A stretch of DNA of 64,000 nt, taken from Methylosinus trichosporium OB3b. GTDB taxonomy: Bacteria > Pseudomonadota > Alphaproteobacteria > Rhizobiales > Beijerinckiaceae. Numbering within the stretch: position 1 is the stretch's first letter; each line of letters starts with the position of its first letter. The stretch lies in NCBI RefSeq assembly GCF_002752655.1, contig NZ_CP023737.1, positions 1,550,001 to 1,614,000 of the forward strand, read 5' to 3'. The notes under the pieces are model-generated. The model was not told the origin of the DNA. It did not search any database and saw only the letters and a list, made by a program, of their open reading frames with translations. This document shows positions 8,332-16,289 of the stretch, one piece after another. The position numbers were made by a program, and so were the translations under genes.

Positions 8332-8931
8332 TCAATGCTGGGTGCAGGGCGGCTCGGCGTCGTGGACGGCGGCGAGGCCGATCAGATCGGTATCCTTGGC
8401 GGCGGCCTCGGCGGGCGCTGCGGGGGCGCGCGGGCCGCCGCCATATTGCGACTGCTCGCGCAGCAGGGCGTAGCGCCGCAGCGGCGTGAGGCCGAACTCG
8501 GCGGCGGCGTCGAAGATGAACTTGCCGAGGCGCTCTTTGACGAGGACGGCGGGATTGGTGCGGAGCATCTTATTGCCGCCGTGAGTCTTCGCCCAATATT
8601 GCGCGCCGTTGACGAGGATGTTGTCGACGGCGGCCATATAGTCGGCGATCGAGAGGCAGAGCACCGCGAAGGTGTAGCGATCGAGCGTCCGCACGATGTT
8701 GAGCTGGCGCAGCTCGCCGGCGAGCTCGCGCCAGACGGTGAGGGCCGGCTTCAACCGCTCGTCGAGCAGCATGACGGGCGGCGCGAAAGGGTCGGTGGAC
8801 TCGGCGGGAGCGGCGGCGATGACGGCGGCGAGACGCTCGGCCTCGAGGCGCGCGCGCTCCGCCTTGGAGAGCCGCTTGCCCGGAGCCCCTTTCGCTGCCT
8901 GCATGCCCGGCGTGTCAGGTCGACGGCCCAT
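8332..8931 (-). CDS. Phage terminase small subunit, P27 family
   Basis: The product starts MGRRPDTPGMQAAKGAPGKR, the signature opening of P27-family small terminases, and has a helical core around TVWRELAGELRQLNIVRTLD and IADYMAAVDNILVNGAQYWA. It recognises viral DNA for the large subunit. The ATG at 8931 is preferred to one three codons upstream because the family begins with MGRRP. The 111-base gap upstream may hold the cos site. Confidence 0.9.
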   Translation of the reverse strand: MGRRPDTPGMQAAKGAPGKRLSKAERARLEAERLAAVIAAAPAESTDPFAPPVMLLDERLKPALTVWRELAGELRQLNIVRTLDRYTFAVLCLSIADYMAAVDNILVNGAQYWAKTHGGNKMLRTNPAVLVKERLGKFIFDAAAEFGLTPLRRYALLREQSQYGGGPRAPAAPAEAAAKDTDLIGLAAVHDAEPPCTQH

Positions 8932-8940
8932 TGGCTCCAC

Positions 8941-9051
8941 AACAAAAAAAGTTTCCAGAATAACGCGGTATTTTTCGCCGGATTAGGCGACCGGTCGCGG
9001 GCGGGACGCGTTGGACTTTTGCCACCCCCCGGGGGTGCGGGCGGGCGCTGG
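8941..9051. other. Gene-free gap with candidate cos site
   Basis: This 111-base gap between the HNH and small terminase genes contains a near-perfect GC palindrome, CACCCCCCGGGGGTG (9021-9037 region), next to GACCGGTCGCGGGCGGGAC. In HK97-like phages with an HNH protein beside the terminase, cos commonly lies here and often has a GC-rich cohesive core. The assignment is by position and composition only. Confidence 0.35.
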
Positions 9052-9384
9052 TCAGGGGTGGCGGGCGGCGGCCTCGGCGCGCTGCTTCGCGCGGTTGTGG
9101 TGCGGGGCGCATAGGCTCTGCAGGGCGCCGGCCCAGAAGAGCGCGGGGTCGCCGCGGTGGGGCTCGATGTGATCGGCGACGGTCGCCGCCGTCACCCTGC
9201 CCTCGGCGGCGCACATGCGGCACAGCGGCTCGTCGGCGAGCTGCGCCTTGGCCCGCGCGCGCCAGCGCCGCAGCCCATACCAGGCCCGCCACGCCAGCCC
9301 GTCGCGGCGGCGGCGCTCATAGTCGGCGTCGCTGTCGGGCCGTGCGTCGCCGCGACGGCCCGCGTTGCGCGGGGCTGTGGCCAT
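9052..9384 (-). CDS. HNH endonuclease associated with terminase
   Basis: A 110-residue protein with the HNH motif across its carboxyl half: CRMCAAEGRVTAATVADHIE (first Cys pair and DH), then SLCAPHHNRAKQ (second Cys and HHN). HNH nucleases next to the small terminase are known to be needed for specific cos cleavage in HK97-type phages, and the location suggests the same here. The N-terminal half is strongly basic. Confidence 0.9.
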   Translation of the reverse strand: MATAPRNAGRRGDARPDSDADYERRRRDGLAWRAWYGLRRWRARAKAQLADEPLCRMCAAEGRVTAATVADHIEPHRGDPALFWAGALQSLCAPHHNRAKQRAEAAARHP

Positions 9385-9432
9385 GTGTGAGAGCGCTCAT
9401 AGCTTCGCACTTCCCGCCGATGGCGGGTCTCG

Positions 9433-10065
9433 TCACGCTTGCCCCTCGGACGCCTGCGGCATAGCACCAGGGCTCGCGTCTCCGGCTTTCGTGCGCATGG
9501 GCGCCGGAGTGCCATCTCGTTCGGATCGTGTCTCCCGCCCCGTCGGACGCCTCTCGCTCATCGCGCGGCATAGCACCAGGGGATCGAGATAGCTCGACTC
9601 GACGGCCAAGCATCCGAATGCGTCGAGTATGACCTTGGCAGTTCCGTCGTCAACCGACCTCACGACGCCTTCGCGCCCGCGCAGCGGCCCCGCATTCACC
9701 GTGACGCGCGTTCCGGGAGCGAACACGATCCCGCGCCGATCCTCGATCGCCTTGCCGAACATCAGGAAATTCATCCATTCGTCCGGCACGATCGCCGGCT
9801 CGTCGACGCCCGCTCGCTTCAGAAACCCACGCACGCCCGTTTCTGTGGATATCGCGAAGCGACGCCCCGGCGTCAGCTCGCAGTCGAGAAACAGATAGCG
9901 CCCGAATCGGGGAACCGATCGACAGCGCCGCCCGCGCATCGGCCCCTCGCGCAAGGTGGTGGTGATCTTCTTCATCGGCCGCCAGATGTTGTAATCGGCC
10001 TGCGCCAGCTTGCGGCAGACGTCGAAATCCTGCCCCGGATAGCATTCGATCACATACCAGTTCAT
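9433..10065 (-). CDS. NusG/RfaH-like transcription antiterminator
   Basis: The 210-residue protein begins MNWYVIECYPGQDFDVCRKL, the NGN-domain opening of NusG paralogues, and has the basic loop PMRGRRCRSVPRFGRYLFLD. A KOW motif follows near residue 125 (FAPGTRVTVNAGPLRGREGV). It probably binds RNA polymerase to allow read-through. It lies downstream of the early genes and upstream of the packaging genes, where a late-operon antiterminator would act. The last 45 residues are low-complexity. Confidence 0.85.
   Translation of the reverse strand: MNWYVIECYPGQDFDVCRKLAQADYNIWRPMKKITTTLREGPMRGRRCRSVPRFGRYLFLDCELTPGRRFAISTETGVRGFLKRAGVDEPAIVPDEWMNFLMFGKAIEDRRGIVFAPGTRVTVNAGPLRGREGVVRSVDDGTAKVILDAFGCLAVESSYLDPLVLCRAMSERRPTGRETRSERDGTPAPMRTKAGDASPGAMPQASEGQA
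9456..9581. repeat. 17-bp direct repeat in the 3' end of the NusG-like gene
   Basis: GCGGCATAGCACCAGGG occurs at 9456-9472 and again at 9565-9581, 109 bases apart and therefore in different reading frames of the host gene. CGGACGCCT also precedes both. This suggests a local duplication that lengthened the disordered tail of the antiterminator. Confidence 0.6.
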
Positions 10066-10099
10066 CGCATCCCCGCCCGCTCGCCTCGCCCTCCTCGTC

Positions 10100-11143
10100 T
10101 CACGCCGCCGCATCGTCCGGCCCGTCGCGCGCCTCGCCGCCCGAGGGCGGAAAGCGCGAGGGCCGCACATAGCCCTGCCCCAAGGGGAAGCTCCGCAGCT
10201 CCCGCCGGCTGTCGACGCCCCGCGCCGCGTCATAGCGTCGCCACGCCGCATGTTGCCGCCGCCCCATCTCGCTGTCCGGATAGATGATCACGCCGCCATA
10301 GCGCGCCCGATCGCGCTCATCGCGCTCGGCCTGCGCCTGCTCGACCCGCTCGCGCGCCGCCGCGGCCTCCCGCTCCTGATCGAGAAACCCGGTCCAGTCC
10401 CGATCGCCGAGCCAATTTCCCGGATGCTTGCGCCGCTTCCCCTCGGTCGCCGCGAGGTAGCGCGGCGCGAAGCGGATGGCGTGCTCGCGATCCTCCGCCG
10501 AGAGCGCGAAGAACGCCGCCCGCGCCTTCCCCGGAGAGGCCGAGGGCTCGAAGGGCCAGAGGTCCTTGAACGCCTTCCAGCGCCCCTCGGCCGCCTGCGC
10601 CTCTTCCCGAAGCGAAGCGACCTCCACCTCGCCCCGCGCAGCGGGGGTAGGGGATGGTTGAGTGTTGGTTAATTGTTGGTTCTTTTTGGGGGTCGCACAG
10701 TTGCGACCACCCCCTTGCAGATTCCGCAGGGGGTGGTCGCAATCTGCGGGGGGGTGGTCGCAATCTGCTAGGGGCTCTATTCCGGGCTTTTCCGCGCCAT
10801 CGCCCTCTTCGGCCGCCGCCTCGCCGACGCGCGCCGCGGTCCAGCCGAGGCTCTCGGCGAAGCCGCGCGTCTCATCGTCCATCAGCAGAATGACGACGTC
10901 CGAGGAGCGCGAGCCATCATTGCGAAGCCGCGCCACGCGGGCGATCATCCCCGCATCCTGCAGCTCGCCGAGCCGGCGCCGCACCGAATCGACCGACACC
11001 TGCATGTCGTCGGCGATCTCGGTGAGCGGATAGAAGCTCTCCCCCTTCCGCCCGGCATAGTTCGCGAGCATGATCAGCAGATATTTCGCGCCCGATGAGG
11101 GCGCGCCGATCTTCTTCGCCCAAGTGAGCGCCTCGAGGCTCAT
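10100..11143 (-). CDS. Phage replication initiator, helix-turn-helix (O-like)
   Basis: A 347-residue protein with an N-terminal winged helix (GAKYLLIMLANYAGRKGESF, then LTEIADDMQVSVDSVRRRLG), the layout of phage and plasmid initiators that bind the origin. Residues about 125-150 are encoded by tandem and inverted DNA repeats (ADCDHPPADCDHPLRN). The carboxyl half has a basic helical segment (RKHPGNWLGDRDWTGFLDQE) seen in replication proteins that recruit a helicase. It overlaps the upstream Dam-type gene by ATGA. A purely regulatory role is possible. Confidence 0.75.
   Translation of the reverse strand: MSLEALTWAKKIGAPSSGAKYLLIMLANYAGRKGESFYPLTEIADDMQVSVDSVRRRLGELQDAGMIARVARLRNDGSRSSDVVILLMDDETRGFAESLGWTAARVGEAAAEEGDGAEKPGIEPLADCDHPPADCDHPLRNLQGGGRNCATPKKNQQLTNTQPSPTPAARGEVEVASLREEAQAAEGRWKAFKDLWPFEPSASPGKARAAFFALSAEDREHAIRFAPRYLAATEGKRRKHPGNWLGDRDWTGFLDQEREAAAARERVEQAQAERDERDRARYGGVIIYPDSEMGRRQHAAWRRYDAARGVDSRRELRSFPLGQGYVRPSRFPPSGGEARDGPDDAAA
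10688..10768. repeat. Iteron-like repeats inside the initiator gene (candidate origin)
   Basis: GGGGGTGGTCGCAATCTGC occurs twice as a direct repeat (10729-10747 and 10750-10768, 21-base period). Its reverse complement TTGCGACCACCCCC lies at 10701-10714 and makes a 14-bp perfect inverted repeat with 10729-10742. A partial copy is at 10688. In lambda the origin iterons also lie inside the initiator gene O; that parallel is the basis for proposing an origin. Confidence 0.55.
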
Positions 11144-12000
11144 CGCGTGCCCCTCAGAAACAGGGACGGCTCCGGCAACGCATGTGTCGCCGCAGGGTTA
11201 AGCCAGAGGACCTCGACTCGCTCGCGAGCGCCGTCCGCGAACGCGCGTCGTTCGACGCGCGACCACCCGGCAAGCGAATGGTCATAAAGAGCGCTGGCAT
11301 ATCCGCTGAGAACAACCATTCCGCACAACGATTGCACGGCGCGCAACATCTCGCTGTGATCTTCGATACTCATTTCATGCTCGTAATCTCGCCCGCGGTC
11401 TCGCACGCTCGGCAAATATGGAGGGTCGAGATAAAACAGCGTATCCGGCGAATCGTGTTGCGCCATCACGTCGAGCGCTGGACGATTCTCGACGACCACG
11501 CCGCGTAGCCGCTCGATGATCGCTGGGAGCGCATCCGGATAATTGCGCCAGTCGCCGGCCGGCGTTGTCGCGCTTCTCTTCGAATTGGCGCGGAAACCAG
11601 TCGCGCGCCCATGTGCATTCGACCCGAACCCTTGAAAGCAGATGACGAGCATGCGTCGCGCGAGCTCGACATCGTCGCCATCGCGCGAATGGCACGCGAC
11701 AAATTCTTCACGCGCAAAGGGCGTCAATTCGAGCGCTCGGACCAACCGAGCCGCTTTCGCCTCGTCGCGCAGAACTCGAAACAGATTTACGACACGTCCG
11801 TCGAGGTCATTATAGACCTCGGCATAACAACGCGGCTTTCGAAGCAAGACGCTTCCGCCGCCACCGAAAGGCTCGACGTAACTGCGGTGCTGCGGAAAGT
11901 TCGATATGATCCACGGCGCAAGCAACCATTTGCCGCCGTGCCAGCGCACGAGAGGACGCGTCATCTCGCCGGCGCGACTTTCGAGACATTTCACGATCAC
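11140..12000 (-). CDS. Dam-type DNA adenine N6-methyltransferase
   Basis: The 286-residue protein (GTG start at 12000; a later ATG at 11964 is possible) has RWHGGKWLLAPWIISNFP (FxGxG-type region), YVEPFGGGGSVLLRKP for SAM binding, and the catalytic motif LFYLDPPYLP (DPPY). It is an alpha-class enzyme related to Dam and phage T4 Dam. It could protect phage DNA or regulate phage promoters; target sequence not determinable here. The start overlaps the upstream stop. Confidence 0.92.
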   Translation of the reverse strand: MIVKCLESRAGEMTRPLVRWHGGKWLLAPWIISNFPQHRSYVEPFGGGGSVLLRKPRCYAEVYNDLDGRVVNLFRVLRDEAKAARLVRALELTPFAREEFVACHSRDGDDVELARRMLVICFQGFGSNAHGRATGFRANSKRSATTPAGDWRNYPDALPAIIERLRGVVVENRPALDVMAQHDSPDTLFYLDPPYLPSVRDRGRDYEHEMSIEDHSEMLRAVQSLCGMVVLSGYASALYDHSLAGWSRVERRAFADGARERVEVLWLNPAATHALPEPSLFLRGTR

Positions 12001-12494
12001 GACTCGCCGCCCCCCTCATCCGCGCAGCGCAGCCACGCCGCATAATCCGCCTCGAGCGCGCGCCAGCGTCCGCGCGCGCCCTCGTCGCGATCGAAATCCT
12101 TGCGGCTCGCCACGCCGCAGCGCCGGCGCAGCTCGGCCGCTGCGCCATCCGCATCGGCGGCGCCCAGAAAGCGCTGAAAGCCGCCCTCGGCGCAGCGCAT
12201 CGCCGCGCGCCGCGCGATCGGAAACTCGCAAGGCTTGCCGCGCTCGGCCGCCGGCGCGGCGTCCACAGAAGGCGCAGCAACAGCCGCCGGCGCGCGCGCC
12301 ACGGCCGCCCGCACATCGCCCTCATGGGCCTTCAGCCAGCGCAGCGAGGCCAGGGCCTGCGCCAGCACATCGCCCGCATATTCGCGCTCCACCGCCCGCG
12401 CCGGCGCGCGCTCGCGCCCGGTGACGATGCGCCACGCGGCCTCGACAGCGCGTATCTGCTCGGCGAGCGAGATTTTCCGCACCTGCTCGCTCAT
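11997..12494 (-). CDS. Phage hypothetical protein, unknown
   Basis: A 165-residue protein starting MSEQVRKISLAEQIRAVEAA, with a helical N-terminal half, an Ala/Pro-rich linker (about residues 66-86) and a carboxyl segment with FLGAADADGAAAELRRRCGV. It lies between two methyltransferase genes with overlapping codons at both ends, so it is clearly translated as part of the operon. No family recognised. Confidence 0.65.
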   Translation of the reverse strand: MSEQVRKISLAEQIRAVEAAWRIVTGRERAPARAVEREYAGDVLAQALASLRWLKAHEGDVRAAVARAPAAVAAPSVDAAPAAERGKPCEFPIARRAAMRCAEGGFQRFLGAADADGAAAELRRRCGVASRKDFDRDEGARGRWRALEADYAAWLRCADEGGGES

Positions 12495-13495
12495 GAACCG
12501 GCCTCATTGCCCCAGGCGTCCCAGCCCTTCCGCGCCGGCCCGCGCCGGTTCAATTCGATCTTCGGCAGCGACGGGAAATAGATTTCGATCAGCTCGGCGA
12601 AGACATCGGGCTTGGCCGAATGCTCGGCGACCGGCGCCTCGATCGCGCTCGGCAATTGCAGCCCCATAGCCGGCGCCGGCACATCGCCGCGCACGCCGAG
12701 CAGCAGCAATTCATGCTTGGCGCGCCACCAATAGCCGGTGCCGATGCGATCCTTGACCCACACGCAATGCGATTTGTATTCGAACCCCCAGGCGACGAGC
12801 GTCGCCAGCCCCTCGCGCAGCATCGGCGCCGTCGCCCACAGGAACAGCGCGCAATCCGGCGCGGCGATCGAGGCGACGTCGCGCGCGAGGATCGTCGAAA
12901 GATCGGAGGTCGGATAATGATTGTCCGGCGCGCGATCCATGCCGCTCTCGCGCGACCACGGCTCGAAACGCCATTCCGGGTCCGCATAGACGACGCCATA
13001 GCGTCGATCCGGAAGCGCCCGTTGCGCCGCGCCGAGCTCGGCCTCGCGCCGCGCCCGCGCCTCTTTCTTCGCGGCCTGGCGCTCCGCATGTGTGGCGATG
13101 AGCGCGCGCCGCGCCTCGCCGATCGTCGCGGCGAGCTTTGCGCCGAACTCTTGCTCGCCGAGCCGCGCGACCTGTTGCCACGCCGCCGATTCCTTCTTCG
13201 ACACGCCGAGCTCGGCCAGAGTTTTCACGGTTCCGTCGCGGGACCGTGATTTTCGATCACCGCCCGCGCCCGCATCGCGCTCGCCGCTCTCGGCCATGGT
13301 GATCAGCAGCTCGCCGGCGCGCCGTTCGGCGAGCAGGCTCAATTCGAGCGCGCGCGCCATCAGCTCGCCATCCTTCGCCTCGCGCGCATAGGCCTCGAAC
13401 GCCTTGGCGCTATCGCGAATCCTGCGCGCCTGATCGATGCGGCAGGCCTCGGCGAGCGCCGCGCGCGCCGCGTCGAAATGAGCGAGCGCGGTCAT
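12491..13495 (-). CDS. MT-A70 family adenine methyltransferase
   Basis: A 334-residue protein whose first half is helical and charged (KAFEAYAREAKDGELMARAL, a common extension in phage MT-A70 proteins). The second half is an MT-A70 domain: YGVVYADPEWRFEPWSRESG has DPEW in place of the usual DPPW, and CALFLWATAPMLREGLATLV and ELLLLGVRGD follow. It transfers methyl to adenine N6 in DNA. The start overlaps the HD gene stop. Confidence 0.9.
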   Translation of the reverse strand: MTALAHFDAARAALAEACRIDQARRIRDSAKAFEAYAREAKDGELMARALELSLLAERRAGELLITMAESGERDAGAGGDRKSRSRDGTVKTLAELGVSKKESAAWQQVARLGEQEFGAKLAATIGEARRALIATHAERQAAKKEARARREAELGAAQRALPDRRYGVVYADPEWRFEPWSRESGMDRAPDNHYPTSDLSTILARDVASIAAPDCALFLWATAPMLREGLATLVAWGFEYKSHCVWVKDRIGTGYWWRAKHELLLLGVRGDVPAPAMGLQLPSAIEAPVAEHSAKPDVFAELIEIYFPSLPKIELNRRGPARKGWDAWGNEAGS

Positions 13496-14055
13496 CGCGC
13501 CCCCCATCGCAGCCGATGAAACTCGTCGAGGAACTCGCGCTCCGCCCGCCGCGGCGACATGCCGGTGATGATCACGCCGAGCGGCTCGGCGTCCGTCGCC
13601 CATGGCTGCGGCGGCGTCTCCATCAGCTGCAGCCGCTCATCGGTCAGAATGCGATGGTCGAGATCGCGCACCAGCCCCGACAGGCCATGCGATAGGCCGA
13701 AGCGCGCCGCAATCGCCGCCTGCACGCGCGCTTCCATCACCGCATAGAGCGGCAGCATTATCTTCAACGGTCGCGGCACATCGACGAGATAGGCCTCGGA
13801 CGCATCGTGCAGCAAAGCGCACAAAGCGAGGTCGGCCGCATCCTTCGGCGCCATGTCCGGCGAGGCAGCGGCATAGCGCGCGAGCAGCAGGCTATGCTCG
13901 GCGACGCTGTAGAAGAAGCGCGAGTGACCGCCATAGCGACAAAGATGCGCCAGCGCATGCGCGATATCGTCGATCGCGACATCCTGCGGCCGCGGATCGA
14001 GCGGGTAGAACGCCCGCCCGGTATATGTCTGCATCCACTCGCCCCGCTCGCTCAC
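13492..14055 (-). CDS. HD-domain phosphohydrolase (YfbR-like)
   Basis: A 187-residue HD hydrolase. It opens with QTYTGRAFYPLDPRPQDVAI, then has the metal ligands H (SRFFYSVAEHSLLLA), HD (ALLHDASEAYLVDVPRPLK) and a later D (RDLDHRI). Relatives include YfbR 5'-nucleotidases and phage dNTP phosphohydrolases, so a role in nucleotide pools during replication is likely. No PurZ-like gene is present, so I do not infer modified bases. Confidence 0.85.
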   Translation of the reverse strand: MSERGEWMQTYTGRAFYPLDPRPQDVAIDDIAHALAHLCRYGGHSRFFYSVAEHSLLLARYAAASPDMAPKDAADLALCALLHDASEAYLVDVPRPLKIMLPLYAVMEARVQAAIAARFGLSHGLSGLVRDLDHRILTDERLQLMETPPQPWATDAEPLGVIITGMSPRRAEREFLDEFHRLRWGAR

Positions 14056-14408
14056 GCCTGCCTCCCCTCGATTTTCTTCAGCCGCGATTGGATCGAGCCG
14101 ACCGGGCGCTGCATGAGCGCGGCGATCTTTCGCGCGCCGATCGGATGCGAATAGGTTTCGCCCTTGCGCGGCGCCGCGCTCGGATGCTCGGCGTGCAGCG
14201 CCAGCAGGCGCGCATCTTCCTCGGGCGTGAATTTTCGCCGGGCCGGCGCTTTTTGGCCGAGATGCCGCAAGCGCGCGCTCACCGAGCTCGGCTGGCGTTC
14301 CATGATCGCGGCAATGTCGACGACGCCGCCCCGGCCCTTGCCGCCGGGAAACTGCTTGCGCAGCGCCAGCAGCCGCGCATCCTCTTCCGCCGTGAACCGT
14401 CGCGTCAT
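14052..14408 (-). CDS. Tandem SANT/Myb-like DNA-binding protein
   Basis: A 118-residue protein made of two similar modules: RRFTAEEDARLLALRKQFPG at the start and RRKFTPEEDARLLALHAEHP near residue 57. Each is followed by a recognition-type helix (IAAIMERQPSSVSARLRHLG; IAALMQRPVGSIQSRLKKIE). The spacing and acidic EED helix resemble SANT/Myb-like or GcrA-type helix-turn-helix domains. It probably binds DNA as an early regulator. It overlaps the next gene by ATGA. Confidence 0.7.
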   Translation of the reverse strand: MTRRFTAEEDARLLALRKQFPGGKGRGGVVDIAAIMERQPSSVSARLRHLGQKAPARRKFTPEEDARLLALHAEHPSAAPRKGETYSHPIGARKIAALMQRPVGSIQSRLKKIEGRQA

Positions 14409-14662
14409 CACTGCAACTCCCGAAAATGCGCCGTGCAGGCGAAGACGAGCCGCCCGCCCGGCCGGTTCAAAAATCCGAACGCGGTCCCCGTCAACGCCTT
14501 GCAGCGAAAGCATTTGTGCGCCTGCGGGGATTTGAGATCGGCGACACCAAAGCGCGCCACGATCTCGTCGCGCGTCATCGCGATGTCAGTTTTTCCGCCC
14601 TCTTTCGAGGGCGCAAATCTGAACATCGCGCCGGCCGATGCGCCGCCGAAGAGGTCAGCCAT
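14408..14662 (-). CDS. Small Cys-rich phage protein
   Basis: An 84-residue protein starting MADLFGGASAGAMFRFAPSK with a short candidate metal-binding region: HKCFRCKALTGTAFGF and, 16 residues on, VFACTAHFRELQ. The CxxC and C-x2-H pattern suggests a single zinc site. It shares one base with the start of the SANT/Myb-like gene and overlaps the upstream gene by eight bases. Function unknown. Confidence 0.65.
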   Translation of the reverse strand: MADLFGGASAGAMFRFAPSKEGGKTDIAMTRDEIVARFGVADLKSPQAHKCFRCKALTGTAFGFLNRPGGRLVFACTAHFRELQ

Positions 14663-15014
14663 CGTCTTCGCCTTGCCCCTGCATCGTCGGGACCTCGACG
14701 CAGCCGCTATTGACCCGGCGCGTGGCGACGACCGCCAATGATCTGAGAATCACGGACGCGGCATGTGTGAGGTCTTGCTCATCATTGTCCGACATGCTGT
14801 CCGACCCGCGCGACTTGAAGCAGAAGCGATATGCATCCTGTGGCAGCACACGCGAATCCGCCGCGATCAAGCCGCAGCAGACAAACGTCTCCGGCTCGAA
14901 ATCGAGCGTGGCGAGCTGCTCTTCCGTCACATTTTCGGGGACGGATTCGATCGAATCGAAGCCGACGCAGTCGGTCCGGCCTCTCCAACATTTTTCCGTC
15001 GTCATCAGGGGCAT
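14655..15014 (-). CDS. Phage hypothetical protein
   Basis: A 119-residue protein starting MPLMTTEKCWRGRTDCVGFD, acidic, with a CC pair (ETFVCCGLIAADSRVLPQDA). AAGGAAACGAC directly precedes the ATG at 15014, which is far better than upstream candidates. Base composition is slightly richer in A+T than neighbours. No family recognised. Confidence 0.6.
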   Translation of the reverse strand: MPLMTTEKCWRGRTDCVGFDSIESVPENVTEEQLATLDFEPETFVCCGLIAADSRVLPQDAYRFCFKSRGSDSMSDNDEQDLTHAASVILRSLAVVATRRVNSGCVEVPTMQGQGEDDG

Positions 15015-15051
15015 GTCGTTTCCTTTCGTTTGGTGAAATTGACGCGCGCAG

Positions 15052-15339
15052 TCACTCATCGCCGCGCTCGGCCGCGCCGCCGAGCGGCGTGTCGAAAAAA
15101 TCGCCGATGGCTTCGACATAGAGCGCGAGCAGCGCGTCCTCTCGCTCCCGCTCGGTCTTGTCCTTGCGGCGAAGCGCGATAATCTTGCGGATGATCTTCG
15201 GATCGAAGCCGTGCGCCTTCGCCTCGCCGAAGACATCCTTGATGTCGTCGCCGATCGCGCCCTTCTCTTCCGCGAGCCGCTCGATGCGCTCGACGAAGCC
15301 GCGCAGCGCCGCGCCATCGACAGTCAGGAGCGCGGCCAT
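15052..15339 (-). CDS. GapR-like (DUF2312) nucleoid-associated protein
   Basis: A 95-residue protein whose core ([20 protein letters not shown], then [20 protein letters not shown] and [20 protein letters not shown]) is the DUF2312 domain of GapR. GapR clamps overtwisted DNA ahead of forks and polymerases in alphaproteobacteria and supports chromosome replication. The usual length is about 90 residues, so this is full length with a 12-residue tail (GGAAERGDE). A prophage copy could aid replication of phage DNA or compete with the host protein. Confidence 0.88.
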   Translation of the reverse strand: MAALLTVDGAALRGFVERIERLAEEKGAIGDDIKDVFGEAKAHGFDPKIIRKIIALRRKDKTEREREDALLALYVEAIGDFFDTPLGGAAERGDE

Positions 15340-15728
15340 AGCGGTTGCCCATTGACGTCGGTCACGACGTAAGACGCGGGGCCTACCGGCCCGCTGGCGA
15401 CTGCCGAAACAATCCGCCTTTCGATCTCGCGTTGCCGAATCCGGTCGAGATATCGACGCGCAAATTCGCAGTCCGCCCCCGTCTCGACTCGCCACCCTTC
15501 CGGCGGCGCGGGCCATGTGAAGCTGCGCCCCCACAGACCGCTCACGCCGACCTTGTTTGCATTTTGTGCAAACAACTCGCCGCGCGCGCGCCGCTCGCAG
15601 CGCTGCACCAGTCCATCGCAGCCATTCGCCAGAGCGACGCCGAATGTGCAGACGGCATAGGCTCCGGCGGAAATGCAGTCGCGCAAATGCGACGCGGCGA
15701 GCGCCGCGCGCAGCCAGAATTTTCGCAT
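15324..15728 (-). CDS. Phage hypothetical protein with hydrophobic N-terminus
   Basis: A 134-residue protein starting [20 protein letters not shown]. The basic start and following hydrophobic stretch ([20 protein letters not shown]) could be a signal or membrane segment, and several cysteines follow. The middle has [20 protein letters not shown]. It overlaps the GapR-like gene by 16 bases. Unknown function. Confidence 0.55.
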   Translation of the reverse strand: MRKFWLRAALAASHLRDCISAGAYAVCTFGVALANGCDGLVQRCERRARGELFAQNANKVGVSGLWGRSFTWPAPPEGWRVETGADCEFARRYLDRIRQREIERRIVSAVASGPVGPASYVVTDVNGQPLWPRS

Positions 15729-15759
15729 ATGTCTCTCTCGCAATGCGAGGAAACGCGGG

Positions 15760-16206
15760 CTACCGACGCAACGCTTGCATTTCGTCCTCGAGCTTCTTCA
15801 CGCCCGCGAGATAACGCGCGCGGCGCTCGGCGAGCGCCGCCTCGAGCAAGGACTCGGGCGCGTCGCCGATCACGAAGACGAGGAACTCGGCGCCATAGGC
15901 GCGAATGAGATGGATCAGCGCATAGAAGTCCGGCGCGGCGTCGCCGGCGAGCCATTTGCGCACGCGCGCCGTCGAGATCGCCCCGCCCGTGCGCGCCTCG
16001 ACCGCCTCGGCGGGCTTCGCCGGATGCGCCCGGCGCAGAAATTCGCAGGCGCGCTCCCGCGCCGCCCCGTCCAGCGCGCGCGAAAAGCGTCGCGCGTTCG
16101 ACGAATAGTTTCCACTTTTCGACGAATCTCTTCTCACCGTTTCCCCCGATGCTGTTGGCAACGGAGAAACGGACGAGACGAGAGGATAGCCGTCGGGAAA
16201 GCGCAT
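15760..16206 (-). CDS. Phage helix-turn-helix-like protein
   Basis: A protein of about 148 residues (starts at 16206 or 16215). It has a disordered N-terminal segment, then a helix-turn-helix-like core: EFLRRAHPAKPAEAVEARTG and ISTARVRKWLAGDAAPDFYA, resembling XRE-type motifs that choose a site with a 'RVRKWL' recognition helix. The end is a charged helix (EDEMQALRR). A regulatory role is plausible but unproven. Confidence 0.6.
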   Translation of the reverse strand: MRFPDGYPLVSSVSPLPTASGETVRRDSSKSGNYSSNARRFSRALDGAARERACEFLRRAHPAKPAEAVEARTGGAISTARVRKWLAGDAAPDFYALIHLIRAYGAEFLVFVIGDAPESLLEAALAERRARYLAGVKKLEDEMQALRR

Positions 16207-16289
16207 CTCATTCACCCTGCGACGCCGCGGCGGCGGGCCAACGCCGCCGCGGCCGAACTGAAATCACGACACGACGCGGAACGAACGCC

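Noticed and set aside
6546-8489. A 647-codon plus-strand frame opposite the prophage 1 large terminase.
   Set aside because: Antisense to an intact terminase; no start signal or family.
10688-10768. A CRISPR array.
   Set aside because: Only two close copies plus an inverted copy, inside a coding region and with no spacer pattern or cas genes.
13492-14055. A 2-aminoadenine (Z-genome) system, suggested by the HD phosphohydrolase.
   Set aside because: No PurZ-like synthetase or DpoZ-like polymerase is in the window; the HD protein alone is not enough.
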